In this document: positions 1-8,465 of the stretch, piece after piece | How positions within the stretch are numbered: the first letter of the stretch is position 1 | Layout: each line of letters begins with the position of its first letter | NCBI GenBank assembly: GCA_902805885.1 | Contig: CADCUM010000036.1 | Coordinates: 1 to 44,294 of the forward strand | Length of the DNA stretch: 44,294 nt | Direction of reading: 5' to 3' | DNA from: an uncultured Nocardioides sp. | GTDB lineage: Bacteria > Actinomycetota > Actinomycetes > Propionibacteriales > Nocardioidaceae | Position numbers and translations under genes: made by a program | The notes under the pieces: generated by a model | Database searches by the model: none | What the model saw: only the letters and a program-made list of their open reading frames with translations | Told to the model about the DNA's origin: nothing

Positions 1-1819
1 CGGCCGGCTGGGCCGGGACGGAGGTCGGCGTCTGGGTCGGGACGACCGGCGGCGACGTCGGCGGGGCGGGCGGGGTCGGCGTCGCCAGGACGGAGTACGT
101 GACGGACCGGGTGGTCACGTTGCCGGCACGGTCGTCGGCGGTGACGGTGAGGGTGTGGGTCCCGGGGGTGGCGGTGAGTGCCCCGTCCGCCGGACCGGTG
201 CGCCGGCAGTCGTCGAGGTTGCTGCCACCCGTGTCCCGGCAACCGAAGTCGACCGCGAGCGGTGCGCCCTGCTGCACCACGGTGCCGGACGCCGGCGACG
301 TGAGGGTGATCTCGGGAGCGATCCGATCGGGCGCGGCGTCCTTGAACGCCCGGTAGCTGAAGTAGCCTGTGACGGACAGGGACCAGAGCTCGGTCCCGTC
401 CGGTGCGACCTCGGTGGCGACCGGGGGAGTGCTGCCCGACGGCACCTCGGACTGCGACCAGCCGACGAAGGTGTTGCCGCCCGGGAGGCGCTGGGCGTTC
501 CCCGCGAAGGGTGCGTACCTGCCCTGGGGCTCGTGGCTCCACACCAGGCGCGCGGTCGGGGGGGCCGTGCTGGTGTCGAGCTCGTACTCCGTCACGCGGC
601 TCTGGGGCCGGGCCACGCGGGGGCCGGCGGGGTCGCCGGGCGTGGGGCACATGTCGGCGGTCTGAGCGGCGATGAAGCCGCCGCTGTCGCGCCTGCCGCC
701 GTTGTCGAAGACCAGCAGGCGACCGTTCGGGAGGATCGTGGCCGCGTGCTGGGCGCACGGGCCGCTGTAGGGGTCGTCGATGAACTCGAAGTCGTTGTGC
801 ACGCCCCCGAGGCGCCAGATCACGTCGCCGGCCAGGTGGCCGTCGTGGGCGCTCCCGGCGATGAGCATCACCTGGCTCATGTTGCGGAACGACGCCACGA
901 TGTCCCCGTTGGGCAGGCGCTGCAGGGAGTTGATGTGGGCGTAGTCGTCGCGTGAGCGGTCGACGAGTCCCTCGGTCCCCTCGTCGACGTGGTCCTTGCT
1001 GTTCCAGGTGAAGGTCGGCGTTCCCGCGGCGTCCTGGACCTGGAGCACGGCGTCGGTCCAGGTGACGCCGTCGCGGGTCGCGACGTCGTACCCCATCAGG
1101 GCGACGCCGCCGTCGGCGAGCAGCTCGGCGTCGTGGAAGTCCGTGCTCCTCGCGAGGTCACCGCCGAGCCGGAACCGGCGGACCTCGCGGAACTGCTCGT
1201 CGAGCTGCCGGATGACGTAGCCCTGGGCCGGGTCCAGAGGATCGTGCGGCGAGGCGATGGAGTAGCCCCCGGCTGCGAGGGCGGACCGCTTGAAGTCGCT
1301 GCCGTTCTCGGCGACGGCACGCGTGGGCACCCCGTGGGCATCGACCAGTGCGGTGTACCGCCCGCCCAGGAAGGACGCGAGCGTGAGGAAGACGTGTCCG
1401 TCGGCGAGGTCGGCACGGGGTCCCGTGGCGGAGACCTCGGGGAAGCCCGCAGGCAGCACGATCCAGGACTGGTTGGAGGTGCCGCCCGCGTCGGTGATCT
1501 GCACGTTCACCTCGTCCCCGGCCTCCAGCTCGTCCACCTCGGTGAGCGCACCGTTGGCGACCGGGACGCCGTTCACCCGGATGCTTGCCGACGGGTCGCT
1601 CGAGGAGGCTCGGACAGACACGGTGTCGACGCCGCTCGCCGACCGGACGCCGAACCGGTCGACCGTCGGTGCGTACGCCGGGTAGGTGCTGACCCTCTGG
1701 CCGCCCGTCCCCCCGACCGACACGGAGTGCGTCGGGTCGACGGCGGCCGTCGAGGTGGAGGCGAGCAGGGCGGGTGCGAACGACGTCGCCACGAGGGCCG
1801 TCGCCAGGAGGTAGCGCAT
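1..1819 (-). CDS. Secreted arylsulfotransferase (ASST)-like protein, C-terminus cut by window edge
   Basis: The minus frame opens at ATG 1819 and stays open to base 1, giving about 606 residues with no stop. Residues 1-26 form a signal peptide (MRYLLATALVATSFAPALLA, then an Ala-rich cleavage region). An N-terminal beta-sandwich-like region (about 45-135) is followed by a propeller-like core with the motifs DFHDAELLADGG, HINSLQRLPNGD, GDVIWRLGG and CAQHAATILPNGRLLVFDNGG-type repeats, as in the ASST / arylsulfotransferase-2 families, which move sulfate between phenols. An Ig-like domain with two Cys (about 497-580) and a Thr/Pro-rich stretch follow, suggesting a wall-associated or linker-tethered end beyond the window. 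Substrate cannot be told. A TAGGCT hexamer seven bases upstream of ATG suggests leaderless expression. Family call is fairly sure; enzymatic activity is inferred. Confidence 0.82.
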   Translation of the reverse strand, partial: MRYLLATALVATSFAPALLASTSTAAVDPTHSVSVGGTGGQRVSTYPAYAPTVDRFGVRSASGVDTVSVRASSSDPSASIRVNGVPVANGALTEVDELEAGDEVNVQITDAGGTSNQSWIVLPAGFPEVSATGPRADLADGHVFLTLASFLGGRYTALVDAHGVPTRAVAENGSDFKRSALAAGGYSIASPHDPLDPAQGYVIRQLDEQFREVRRFRLGGDLARSTDFHDAELLADGGVALMGYDVATRDGVTWTDAVLQVQDAAGTPTFTWNSKDHVDEGTEGLVDRSRDDYAHINSLQRLPNGDIVASFRNMSQVMLIAGSAHDGHLAGDVIWRLGGVHNDFEFIDDPYSGPCAQHAATILPNGRLLVFDNGGRRDSGGFIAAQTADMCPTPGDPAGPRVARPQSRVTEYELDTSTAPPTARLVWSHEPQGRYAPFAGNAQRLPGGNTFVGWSQSEVPSGSTPPVATEVAPDGTELWSLSVTGYFSYRAFKDAAPDRIAPEITLTSPASGTVVQQGAPLAVDFGCRDTGGSNLDDCRRTGPADGALTATPGTHTLTVTADDRAGNVTTRSVTYSVLATPTPPAPPTSPPVVPTQTPTSVPAQPA

Positions 1820-1826
1820 TCACCCG

Positions 1827-1832
1827 AGCCTA
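1827..1832 (-). promoter_or_regulatory. -10 hexamer of the ASST-like gene
   Basis: TAGGCT on the minus strand lies 7 nt before ATG 1819, with no Shine-Dalgarno sequence between. It fits an actinobacterial leaderless promoter. Confidence 0.6.
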
Positions 1833-1905
1833 GGCAGCGTCGGCGCCCGTGTACGGCGCTCCGGGAAAACGGCCGTGCTCGTGCCGCCCCGGGGGTGGAG
1901 CGTGG

Positions 1906-2064
1906 TCAGGAACGGTGCACGAGGTGGTGCCGCGTGCTGAGCGACCCCAGCTCGTCGTGGGACTCGGCGACGGAGGCGGGACCGGCGAAGTGGTCGTGGC
2001 GCGCGTAGCGGACGAGGCCGGCCATGAAGAGGACGAAGGCGATGGCGATGAGTGCGGTAGTCAT
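1906..2064 (-). CDS. Small single-pass membrane protein (52 aa)
   Basis: The ORF reads MTTALIAIAFVLFMAGLVRY and then a polar, His-rich tail (ARHDHFAG, STRHHLVHRS). The first 20 residues form one hydrophobic helix, so the protein is probably anchored with a short cytoplasmic tail. Codons are strongly GC-ending, which supports real coding. An in-frame ATG at 2076 would add four residues (MITA); neither start has a clear ribosome binding site. It is divergent from the GlxA/AraC-type regulator gene and shares its upstream region, so the regulator may control it. No family is recognised and no function is proposed. Confidence 0.6.
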   Translation of the reverse strand: MTTALIAIAFVLFMAGLVRYARHDHFAGPASVAESHDELGSLSTRHHLVHRS

Positions 2065-2099
2065 GGCAGTAATCATCCGCTCATCGAGATCCTGTCACC

Positions 2100-2138
2100 A
2101 GTGGCAGCAATGACAGCCATGGTTGATTTCCTGCCACT
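2100..2138. promoter_or_regulatory. Inverted repeat, probable operator of the GlxA-type regulator
   Basis: AGTGGCAG (2100-2107) and CTGCCACT (2131-2138) are perfect 8-bp arms 23 bp apart. A further TGGCAG sits at 2064-2069. The right arm falls inside the spacer of the putative promoter at 2123-2151. TGGC-containing sites are typical of AdpA-like GATase1-AraC regulators, so autoregulation is a reasonable inference. Confidence 0.5.
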
Positions 2139-2151
2139 CACGGGGGATGCT
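2123..2151 (+). promoter_or_regulatory. Promoter of the GlxA-type regulator gene
   Basis: TTGATT (2123-2128), a 17-bp spacer and GATGCT (2146-2151). The -10-like element ends 6 nt before ATG 2158, so the transcript would be leaderless. Confidence 0.5.
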
Positions 2152-2157
2152 TCCTCC

Positions 2158-3108
2158 ATGAAGAAGGTCAGCGTGGTGGTCCAGGACGGCGCCGAGGCGT
2201 TCGGTCTGGGGGCGATGTGCGAGGTGTGGGCCGAGCCCTACCACCCTGCGGACGACAACCCCGTCTTCGACTTCTCGGTCGTGACCCCCCGCCCCGGCCG
2301 CGTGCGCGGCGCCGCCGGCTTCGACCTCCACGTCGACCACGGCCTCGACGTGGCCGCCGACGCCGACCTGGTGTGCGTCACCCCCAAGCGGGGCTACCGG
2401 GACCCCTCGCCCGAGGTGGTGGAGCTCGTCCGGGCCGCGCACCAGCGCGGCGCCTTCGTCTTCGCCCACTGCACGGCCGCGTTCATCCTGGGCGAGGCAG
2501 GGCTGCTGGACGGTCGGCGGTGCACCACCCACTGGCGGCACGTCGACGAGCTCGCGGCCCGCCACCCCGAGGCCCGGGTGGACGGCGACGTGCTCTACGT
2601 CCAGGAGGGCAGCATCGTCACGGGCGCGGGCTCCGCAGCCGGGCTGGACGCGGCACTCCACCTGATGCGGCAGCAGTTCGGCGCTGCGGTCGCCGCCACG
2701 ACCGCCCGCCGGATGGTGGTCCCGCCCCACCGGGACGGGGGACAGGCCCAGTTCATCGCGCGCGCAGTGCCCGTGTGCGACTCCGAGGCGCTGGCGCCGC
2801 TGCTCGCATGGATCTCCGACCACCTGTCCCACGAGCTGTCCGTGGACGAGCTGGCCCGCCAGATGCACATGAGCCCCCGGACGTTCGCGCGCCGGTTCAA
2901 GGAGGAGACCGGCACGACGCCGTACAGCTGGGTGCTGGCGGAGCGGGTGCGGGCTGCCGAGGAGCTGCTCGAGCAGACCGACCACTCCGTCGACTGGATC
3001 GCCGGCGAGGTCGGCTTCGGCAACGCCGCCACCCTGCGGCACCACTTCAGCCGCACGCGGGGGCTCAGCCCGCAGGAGTACCGCCGTACGTTCAAGACGC
3101 CCGCCTGA
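2158..3108 (+). CDS. GlxA-family transcriptional regulator (GATase1-like + AraC HTH)
   Basis: 316 residues. The first 190 or so form a DJ-1/PfpI (class I amidotransferase-like) domain, with KKVSVVVQDGAEAFGLG at the start and the nucleophile-elbow region FVFAHCTAAFILGEAGLLDG, where Cys is retained. The last 100 residues are an AraC/XylS DNA-binding domain with two helix-turn-helix units (LSVDELARQMHMSPRTFARRFKEETG and HSVDWIAGEVGFGNAATLRHHF). The family also includes AdpA. Start ATG 2158 is chosen because the frame farther upstream shows no coding character and a promoter ends 6 nt before it. Ligand and targets are unknown; the inverted repeat in the promoter suggests autoregulation and perhaps control of the divergent 52-aa gene. 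Confidence 0.92.
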   Translation: MKKVSVVVQDGAEAFGLGAMCEVWAEPYHPADDNPVFDFSVVTPRPGRVRGAAGFDLHVDHGLDVAADADLVCVTPKRGYRDPSPEVVELVRAAHQRGAFVFAHCTAAFILGEAGLLDGRRCTTHWRHVDELAARHPEARVDGDVLYVQEGSIVTGAGSAAGLDAALHLMRQQFGAAVAATTARRMVVPPHRDGGQAQFIARAVPVCDSEALAPLLAWISDHLSHELSVDELARQMHMSPRTFARRFKEETGTTPYSWVLAERVRAAEELLEQTDHSVDWIAGEVGFGNAATLRHHFSRTRGLSPQEYRRTFKTPA

Positions 3109-3182
3109 CCGCCAGGTCCGTGGTCAGCGGGGGCGCTGGTCCACGGCCCGCCGCCCGTGGGCGTCGGGCCGATCGGCCCCCT

Positions 3183-3188
3183 TAGGCT
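3183..3188 (+). promoter_or_regulatory. -10 hexamer of the aminotransferase operon
   Basis: TAGGCT ends 6 nt before GTG 3195 and there is no Shine-Dalgarno sequence. It fits leaderless transcription of the three-gene operon. Confidence 0.65.
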
Positions 3189-3194
3189 GGGCGC

Positions 3195-4472
3195 GTGGCC
3201 CACGCACCGCTGACCGACCTGTCCCCCCGTCACCTCGAGGCGTTCCTGGAGGAGCAGAAGGAGTCGTACGACGACCTCGTCGCGCGCGGCCTGAAGCTCG
3301 ACCTCACCCGCGGCAAGCCCTCCGCCGAGCAGCTCGACCTCGCCGACGGCCTGCTCTCGCTCCCGTCGTCGACCAAGGACGCGTCGGGCACGGACGTGCG
3401 CAACTACGGCGGCCTCGCCGGCCTCACCGAGCTCCGCGAGATGTTCGCCGAGCTGCTCTGGGTCGAGCCCGACCAGGTCGTGGCGGGCGGCAACTCGAGC
3501 CTGACGATGATGCGCGACTGCCTCTTCGACCTGGTGCTGTTCGGCGGCGTCGACTCCGAGCGTCCGTGGAGCCGGGAGGAGAAGGTCCGGTTCGTGTGCC
3601 CCGTCCCGGGCTACGACCGCCACTTCACCCTGCTCGAGAGCCTCGGCATCGAGATGGTCACCGTCGCGATGAACGACGACGGTCCTGACGTCGACGCGGT
3701 CCGCGCCCTGGTGGCCGACGACCCGAGCATCAAGGGCATGTGGGTGGTCCCGACGTACGCCAACCCCACCGGCGCGGTCGTCAGCCAGGAGGTGGCGGCC
3801 GAGCTCGCGGCGATGCCGACCGCTGCGCCGGACTTCAAGATCTTCTGGGACAACGCCTACGCCGTGCACCACCTCACCGAGGAGGAGGCCAAGAGCGCCG
3901 ACATCCTCACCCTCGCGGCCGCGGCGGGACACCCGCACCGGCCGATCATGTTCGCCTCGACGTCCAAGATCTCGTTCGCCGGGGCCGGCGTCGCCTTCCT
4001 CGCGGCGTCCACCGAGAACGTCCGCTGGTACCTCGGCCACCTCGGCAACGGTTCGATCGGGCCCGACAAGGTCAACCAGCTCCGCCACGTGGAGTTCTTC
4101 GGGTCCGCGGACGGCGTCCGCGAGCACATGCGCAAGCACCGCGAGATCATCGCGCCGAAGTTCGCCGAGGTGGACCGGGTGCTGACCGAGCGGCTGGGCG
4201 GTCGCGGCGTCGCGACCTGGAACACCCCCGTCGGGGGCTACTTCGTCAACCTCGACGTCCTGCCCGGGACCGCGGGCCGCGTCGTGGCGCTCGCCGAGGA
4301 GGCCGGCGTCGCGCTGACGCCCGCGGGGTCGTCGTACCCCTACAAGCAGGACCCCGAGGACACCAACATCCGGCTCGCCCCGACGATGCCGCCCCTGGAA
4401 GAGGTGACGGCGGCGATGGAGGCCGTCGCGACGTGCGTGCTGCTCGCCGCGGCCGAGAAGCTGGCCGGGTGA
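3195..4472 (+). CDS. PLP-dependent aspartate/alanine-type aminotransferase
   Basis: 425 residues, fold type I aminotransferase of the type related to corynebacterial AspT (Asp_aminotransf family). Visible motifs are [13 protein letters not shown] near the N-terminus, [11 protein letters not shown] for cofactor phosphate binding, [13 protein letters not shown] with the conserved Asn-Pro, [10 protein letters not shown] with the pyridine-binding Asp and Tyr, and [11 protein letters not shown] with the Schiff-base lysine near residue 257. IRLAPTMPP near the end carries the substrate carboxylate-binding Arg. It probably transfers amino groups between aspartate and 2-oxoglutarate, although exact specificity cannot be read. 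GTG 3195 is chosen for the leaderless promoter. Its stop overlaps the coaE start by 4 nt (GTGA). Confidence 0.93.
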   Translation: MAHAPLTDLSPRHLEAFLEEQKESYDDLVARGLKLDLTRGKPSAEQLDLADGLLSLPSSTKDASGTDVRNYGGLAGLTELREMFAELLWVEPDQVVAGGNSSLTMMRDCLFDLVLFGGVDSERPWSREEKVRFVCPVPGYDRHFTLLESLGIEMVTVAMNDDGPDVDAVRALVADDPSIKGMWVVPTYANPTGAVVSQEVAAELAAMPTAAPDFKIFWDNAYAVHHLTEEEAKSADILTLAAAAGHPHRPIMFASTSKISFAGAGVAFLAASTENVRWYLGHLGNGSIGPDKVNQLRHVEFFGSADGVREHMRKHREIIAPKFAEVDRVLTERLGGRGVATWNTPVGGYFVNLDVLPGTAGRVVALAEEAGVALTPAGSSYPYKQDPEDTNIRLAPTMPPLEEVTAAMEAVATCVLLAAAEKLAG

Positions 4473-5065
4473 CCGTGCGGGTCGGGCTCACCGGCGGGAT
4501 CGGCTCGGGCAAGAGCACGGTGGCCGCGCTGCTGGGCGGCAAGGGCGCCGTCGTCATCGACGCCGACGCGATCGCGCGCGAGGTGGTCGCCCCCGGTACG
4601 CCGGGGCTGGCGGCGGTCGTCGAGGCGCTCGGCCCGGACGTGCTGACGGCTGCAGGCGAGCTGGACCGGGCCGGGGTGGGGGCCATCGTCTTCGCGGACG
4701 AGGCGGCCCGTCGCCGCCTGGAGGCGATCGTGCACCCGCTGGTGATCGACCGGATGGGAGCGATCGAGCAGGCCGCGGCGGCCGGCGACGTCGTCGTGCA
4801 CGACATCCCGCTGCTCGCCGAGGGCGGTCGGGCGGAGGGCTTCGACGCGGTGCTCGTCGTGGACGTCCCCACCGACGTGCAGCTCGAGCGGCTCGTCCGG
4901 GACCGCGGGATGACCCAGGAGGACGCCCGGGCCCGCATCGCCGCCCAGGCGACGCGCGAGGACCGGCTGGCGATCGCGACGCACGTCATCGACAACAGCG
5001 GGACGCTCGACGAGCTGCACGAGCGGGTCGACGAGGTCTGGGCGGACCTGAGGAGCGCGTCATGA
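4469..5065 (+). CDS. coaE: Dephospho-CoA kinase
   Basis: 198 residues, normal for CoaE, which phosphorylates the ribose 3'-hydroxyl of dephospho-CoA in the last step of CoA synthesis. The P-loop [12 protein letters not shown] opens the protein. [15 protein letters not shown] (substrate-binding Asp), [19 protein letters not shown] and the LID-region [23 protein letters not shown] follow in family order, ending with [11 protein letters not shown]. Start GTG 4469 overlaps the aminotransferase stop; GTG 4475 is an alternative two codons later. Its stop overlaps the next gene by ATGA, so all three genes are probably translationally coupled. Confidence 0.96.
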   Translation: MTVRVGLTGGIGSGKSTVAALLGGKGAVVIDADAIAREVVAPGTPGLAAVVEALGPDVLTAAGELDRAGVGAIVFADEAARRRLEAIVHPLVIDRMGAIEQAAAAGDVVVHDIPLLAEGGRAEGFDAVLVVDVPTDVQLERLVRDRGMTQEDARARIAAQATREDRLAIATHVIDNSGTLDELHERVDEVWADLRSAS

Positions 5066-6387
5066 GGCTGGTCGGCACGAGGAGCGTCGGCGCCGCGCTC
5101 GCCGCGTTGGCGCTCACCGCCTGCGCCGCGGGCGGCGGGACGGAGACGAGGACCGAGGACGCCTCCAGCACGACGGCGTCCCCCACTGAGACGCCGACGG
5201 ACGCCACGGACACCGCCACGGAGACCGCCACGGAGGAACCCGACCCGGACACGCCGCTGTCCTGGGGACCGACCGCGGGCGAGCTCGAGGAGGCCCAGCA
5301 GCTGGTCGCCGGCTGGACCCCCGAGCAGCTGGCCGGCGGCGTCGTCGTCGGGCGGTTCCACGGCACCGATCCGGCCGAGCCCGCCGCGATGGTCCGCGAC
5401 CTCCACCTCGCCGGCGTCTCGGTCACCTCCGGCAACATCGCCGACGCCGCGCAGGTGACCGCGCTCACCGCCGCGGTGACGCGGGCCGCGCAGAAGGACG
5501 GGCGGTCCTTCCCGCCGGTGATCGGCGTCGACCAGGAGGGCGGCTACGTCTCCCACCTGCGCGGCATCGCGACCGACTTCCCCCACTTCCAGTCCGCCGG
5601 CCTGGCGATCCAGGCAGACCGTCGCGAGGGCCGCGAGGTCACCCGGGAGGCCGCGCGCACGACCGGCCTGGAGCTGCGTCGGTACGGCTTCACCTGGGTC
5701 TTCGCCCCGGTGGCCGACGTGACGATCGGCGACGCCGACCCCACCATCGGCGCACGCTCGCCCTCCCAGGACCCGCAGGTCGCCGCCCAGGCGACGGCGG
5801 CCGCCGTCGAGGGGTACGACGCTGCCGGCGTAGTCTCCACGGTCAAGCACTTCCCGGGGCACGGGACCGCCACGGGCGACAGCCACGACCTCCTGCCCCG
5901 CGTCGACTCCACGATGCGCGAGATCGAGCAGCACGACCTGCCGCCGTTCGCTGCCGCCGTACGGGAGCAGGCGCCGGCCGTCATGCTCAGCCACCTCGAC
6001 CTCGCGGCGATCGCCCCGGGAGTCCCGGCCAGCATGGCCCCCGAGGTCTACGACCTGCTGCGCGAGGACCTCGATTTCGAGGGCGTCGCCATCACCGACT
6101 CCCTCGGCATGGGCGCGGTGGCAGGCCGGCCGAAGCCGGCCGTCCAGGCACTGCTCGCCGGGGCCGACCTGCTGCTCATGCCCGTCGACACGCGCACGAC
6201 CCACCAGATCCTCACGGACGCGATCGAGTCGGGGGAGGTGCCGCGCGAGCGAGCCGAGGAGGCCGCGGCCCGGGTCGTCGCCGTCCAGATGTGGCAGCAG
6301 CGGGTCGCAGGCGAGGTGCCCGTGCCCGCTGACGTCGTCGCGCAGGCGGAGGCTGCCAGCGCTGCGCTGGAGTCAGCCGGCTACTGA
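5062..6387 (+). CDS. Lipoprotein glycoside hydrolase family 3 (NagZ-like beta-N-acetylglucosaminidase)
   Basis: 441 residues. The N-terminus is a lipoprotein signal with lipobox LTAC (Cys near residue 20), followed by a Thr/Glu/Pro-rich linker to about residue 70, so the enzyme sits outside the membrane on a tether. The single GH3 barrel carries [22 protein letters not shown], the [14 protein letters not shown] loop with the NagZ-type Asp/His pair, and [11 protein letters not shown] with the nucleophile Asp. No second GH3 domain is present, matching compact NagZ enzymes that remove N-acetylglucosamine from peptidoglycan or mycothiol-like conjugates. The role is probably wall recycling. It is the last gene of the operon and meets the sigma factor gene tail to tail across a hairpin terminator. 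Confidence 0.9.
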   Translation: MRLVGTRSVGAALAALALTACAAGGGTETRTEDASSTTASPTETPTDATDTATETATEEPDPDTPLSWGPTAGELEEAQQLVAGWTPEQLAGGVVVGRFHGTDPAEPAAMVRDLHLAGVSVTSGNIADAAQVTALTAAVTRAAQKDGRSFPPVIGVDQEGGYVSHLRGIATDFPHFQSAGLAIQADRREGREVTREAARTTGLELRRYGFTWVFAPVADVTIGDADPTIGARSPSQDPQVAAQATAAAVEGYDAAGVVSTVKHFPGHGTATGDSHDLLPRVDSTMREIEQHDLPPFAAAVREQAPAVMLSHLDLAAIAPGVPASMAPEVYDLLREDLDFEGVAITDSLGMGAVAGRPKPAVQALLAGADLLLMPVDTRTTHQILTDAIESGEVPRERAEEAAARVVAVQMWQQRVAGEVPVPADVVAQAEAASAALESAGY

Positions 6388-6428
6388 CGGGCTGGAGTGA
6401 CCGTCAGGCAGTCGGGGGCGCATCCGAC

Positions 6429-6473
6429 AGTGCGGTTCCGGTGGTGTGCCAGGTGCACCACAGGAACCGCACT
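6429..6473. terminator. Bidirectional hairpin terminator
   Basis: AGTGCGGTTCC (6429-6439) pairs with GGAACCGCACT (6463-6473). After one mismatch GTGGTG (6441-6446) pairs with CACCAC (6456-6461), giving 17 pairs around a 9-nt loop. It lies between convergent genes. No T-tract is seen on either side. Confidence 0.75.
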
Positions 6474-6491
6474 CGCGTCAGACCCGGCGGA

Positions 6492-7454
6492 TCAGGCAGC
6501 CAGGTCGGGGTCGCCGGCGCGGCGCAGCTTCTGCAGCGCCTCCCGCTCGAGCTGGCGCACCCGCTCGGCGGAGATGCCGTGCCGGGCGCCGATGTCGGCG
6601 AGCTTGTGCTGGCGGCCGTCCACGAGCCCGTAGCGGGCGCGGACGATGTCGGCGGACCGCTCGTCGAGCGTGTCGACGAGGTCGTCGAGCCGCTGGCGCG
6701 CCTCGGCGTCCAGGACGTTGAGGTCGGGTCCCGGAGCGGTCTCCTGGGCCATCAGGTCACCGAGCGAGGTGTCGCCGTCCTCGTCGACGGGAGTGTCGAG
6801 CGAGACGTGCTCGCGGCCCCAGCCGAGGAGGTCGAGGACCCGCTCGACGGGCATGTCCAGCTCGCCGGCGATCTCGGCGGGCTCGGGGTCACGGCCCAGC
6901 TGGCGCTCCAGCGTGCGGCGGGCGCCGCCGACCTGGTTGAGCTCCTCGACGACGTGGACGGGGAGCCGGACCACCCGGGCCTGCTGGGCGATGCCGCGGG
7001 TGATGGCCTGGCGGACCCACCAGGTGGCGTACGTCGAGAACTTGTAGCCCTTGGTGTAGTCGAACTTCTCGACCGCGCGGATGAGGCCGGTGTTGCCCTC
7101 CTGGATCAGGTCCAGCATGGGCATCTGCGCCCGGCCGTACTTGCGCGCGATGGAGACGACGAGACGCAGGTTGGCCTCGATGAAGCGGTCGACGGCGAGC
7201 CGGCCCTGCTCGGCGAGCCACTCCAGCTCCTCCTCGTTGGCCGACAGGGGGGCGCCGCCGCGGCGCCGGCCGACCCGGCCGCTGTCGAGGAGGTGCTGGG
7301 CCATCAGGCCGGCCTCGATGGTCTTGGACAGCTCGACCTCGGTCTCGGCGTCGAGCAGGGGGGTGCGAGCGATCTCGTCGAGGTAGAGGCCGACGCTGTC
7401 GCGTCCCTCGATCTCGCGGTTGACGGTGGTGCGTGCGGCCTGTGCGGTGCTCAT
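6492..7454 (-). CDS. Group 2 (HrdB-related, SigB-like) sigma-70 factor
   Basis: 320 residues: short N-terminus, region 1.2 (DSVGLYLDEIARTPLL), region 2 with [32 protein letters not shown] and [13 protein letters not shown], region 3 with LPVHVVEELNQV, and region 4 with ADIGARHGISAERVRQLE. It lacks the long Lys/Ala-rich N-terminus of the HrdB protein in the same window, so it is a non-essential-type paralogue likely tied to stress or stationary phase. ATG 7454 is chosen because AGGAGGA stands 7-8 nt before it; GTG 7487 is an in-frame alternative that would bury this site. No anti-sigma gene is adjacent. Confidence 0.93.
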   Translation of the reverse strand: MSTAQAARTTVNREIEGRDSVGLYLDEIARTPLLDAETEVELSKTIEAGLMAQHLLDSGRVGRRRGGAPLSANEEELEWLAEQGRLAVDRFIEANLRLVVSIARKYGRAQMPMLDLIQEGNTGLIRAVEKFDYTKGYKFSTYATWWVRQAITRGIAQQARVVRLPVHVVEELNQVGGARRTLERQLGRDPEPAEIAGELDMPVERVLDLLGWGREHVSLDTPVDEDGDTSLGDLMAQETAPGPDLNVLDAEARQRLDDLVDTLDERSADIVRARYGLVDGRQHKLADIGARHGISAERVRQLEREALQKLRRAGDPDLAA

Positions 7455-7597
7455 CGTCTCGTCCTCCTGCTCGTTCACGCCGGACACCCTGTGTCCTCGT
7501 GTTCGTTACAACGCCTCGTCCAGATGGGTGATTCCCTCCGGTGTGCTACATCAGGAATGACGAGCGGGGGCTTCGGTGAGTTGCACCCGGAGGGAAG

Positions 7598-7632
7598 TCT
7601 CAGGGACTTCTCAGGAGGTGCCCTGCGAGACT
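7598..7632 (+). promoter_or_regulatory. Direct repeats and -10-like element upstream of pxpA
   Basis: TCTCAGG occurs at 7598-7604 and again at 7609-7615, an 11-bp period that puts both on the same helix face. GAGACT (7627-7632) ends 7 nt before ATG 7640. The repeats cover the expected -35 zone, so a regulator may bind there. The region also feeds the divergent sigma factor gene. Confidence 0.4.
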
Positions 7633-7639
7633 GCGGGCC

Positions 7640-8344
7640 ATGCACGGTGCCGTCGACCTCAACGCAGACCTCGGCGAGGAGGTGACCGACGACGAGGGGC
7701 TGCTGGCCGTCGTCACCAGCGCCAACGTCGCGTGCGGCTACCACGCCGGCACCCGCGCCACCATGCGCGCGGTCTGCGACCGCGCGGTGGAGCGAGGCGT
7801 GGCGATCGGCGCCCAGGTGTCCTACGACGACCGCGAGCACTTCGGGCGAGTCGACCGCGACGTCGCCCCGGACGTGCTGGGGGAGCAGGTCGCCGACCAG
7901 GTGGGCAGGCTGACCGAGATCGCCCGGCGGGCCGGGGGAGAGGTGGTCTACGTCAAGCCCCACGGGGCGCTCTACCACCGGGTGGCGCGCGACCCCGTGC
8001 AGGCGGCCGCCGTCCTGGCCGGCTCGGGCACACTGCCGGTCCTCGGCATGCCGGGGGCGGCGGTGCTCGCCCAGGCAGAGGCTGCCGGTCGGCTCGTGCG
8101 GCACGAGGGCTTCCCCGACCGTGCGTACACGTCCGCCGGCACCCTCGTCCCCCGCGGGGAGCCGGGCGCCGTGATCGGCGACACCGGCGAGGTCGCCCGC
8201 CGGGCGGTCGCACTGGCCGACCGCGTGGACTCCGTGTGCGTGCACGGCGACTCGCCGGGCGCGGTCGCGCACGCCGTGGCCGTACGGCGGGCCCTCGAGG
8301 CGAGCGGCTGGGTCGTCCGCGCGTGCTGGTCGGCCCCTGGGTGA
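7640..8344 (+). CDS. pxpA: 5-oxoprolinase subunit A (LamB/YcsF family)
   Basis: 234 residues, slightly short for the family (about 250). The opening VDLNADLGEE and the central ANVACGYHAGTRATMRAVCDRAV with conserved His, then VYVKPHGALYHR, are diagnostic of PxpA/YcsF. With PxpB and PxpC it forms the ATP-dependent bacterial 5-oxoprolinase that opens the 5-oxoproline ring to glutamate. The C-terminus has VCVHGDSPGAVAHA, also typical. pxpB begins 121 bp later behind a hairpin and its own promoter-like element, so the two may be partly independent. A GAGACT hexamer before ATG suggests a leaderless start. Confidence 0.93.
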   Translation: MHGAVDLNADLGEEVTDDEGLLAVVTSANVACGYHAGTRATMRAVCDRAVERGVAIGAQVSYDDREHFGRVDRDVAPDVLGEQVADQVGRLTEIARRAGGEVVYVKPHGALYHRVARDPVQAAAVLAGSGTLPVLGMPGAAVLAQAEAAGRLVRHEGFPDRAYTSAGTLVPRGEPGAVIGDTGEVARRAVALADRVDSVCVHGDSPGAVAHAVAVRRALEASGWVVRACWSAPG

Positions 8345-8349
8345 TGCCC

Positions 8350-8380
8350 GGGGCCCCAGCGCTCACACCACGGGGGCCCC
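8350..8380 (+). terminator. Hairpin after pxpA
   Basis: GGGGCCCC (8350-8357) and GGGGCCCC (8373-8380) can pair across a 15-nt loop. It lies just past the pxpA stop with no T-tract, so attenuation or mRNA protection is as likely as full termination. Confidence 0.45.
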
Positions 8381-8453
8381 CGCTCCCAGCTCCGGTTCCC
8401 ACTGTTCCGGCGGTGCACCTCCGCCAAGGACTCCGTGCGCCACGTCCGAGCGC

Positions 8454-8459
8454 CATGAT
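8454..8459 (+). promoter_or_regulatory. -10-like hexamer of pxpBC
   Basis: CATGAT ends 6 nt before GTG 8466 with no Shine-Dalgarno sequence, the same arrangement as other unit-leading genes here. Confidence 0.45.
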
Positions 8460-8465
8460 GGGCCG

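Noticed and set aside
155..2008. Long plus-strand open frames across the first 2 kb
   Set aside because: They are antisense to the ASST-like gene, whose protein has coherent motifs and a signal peptide.
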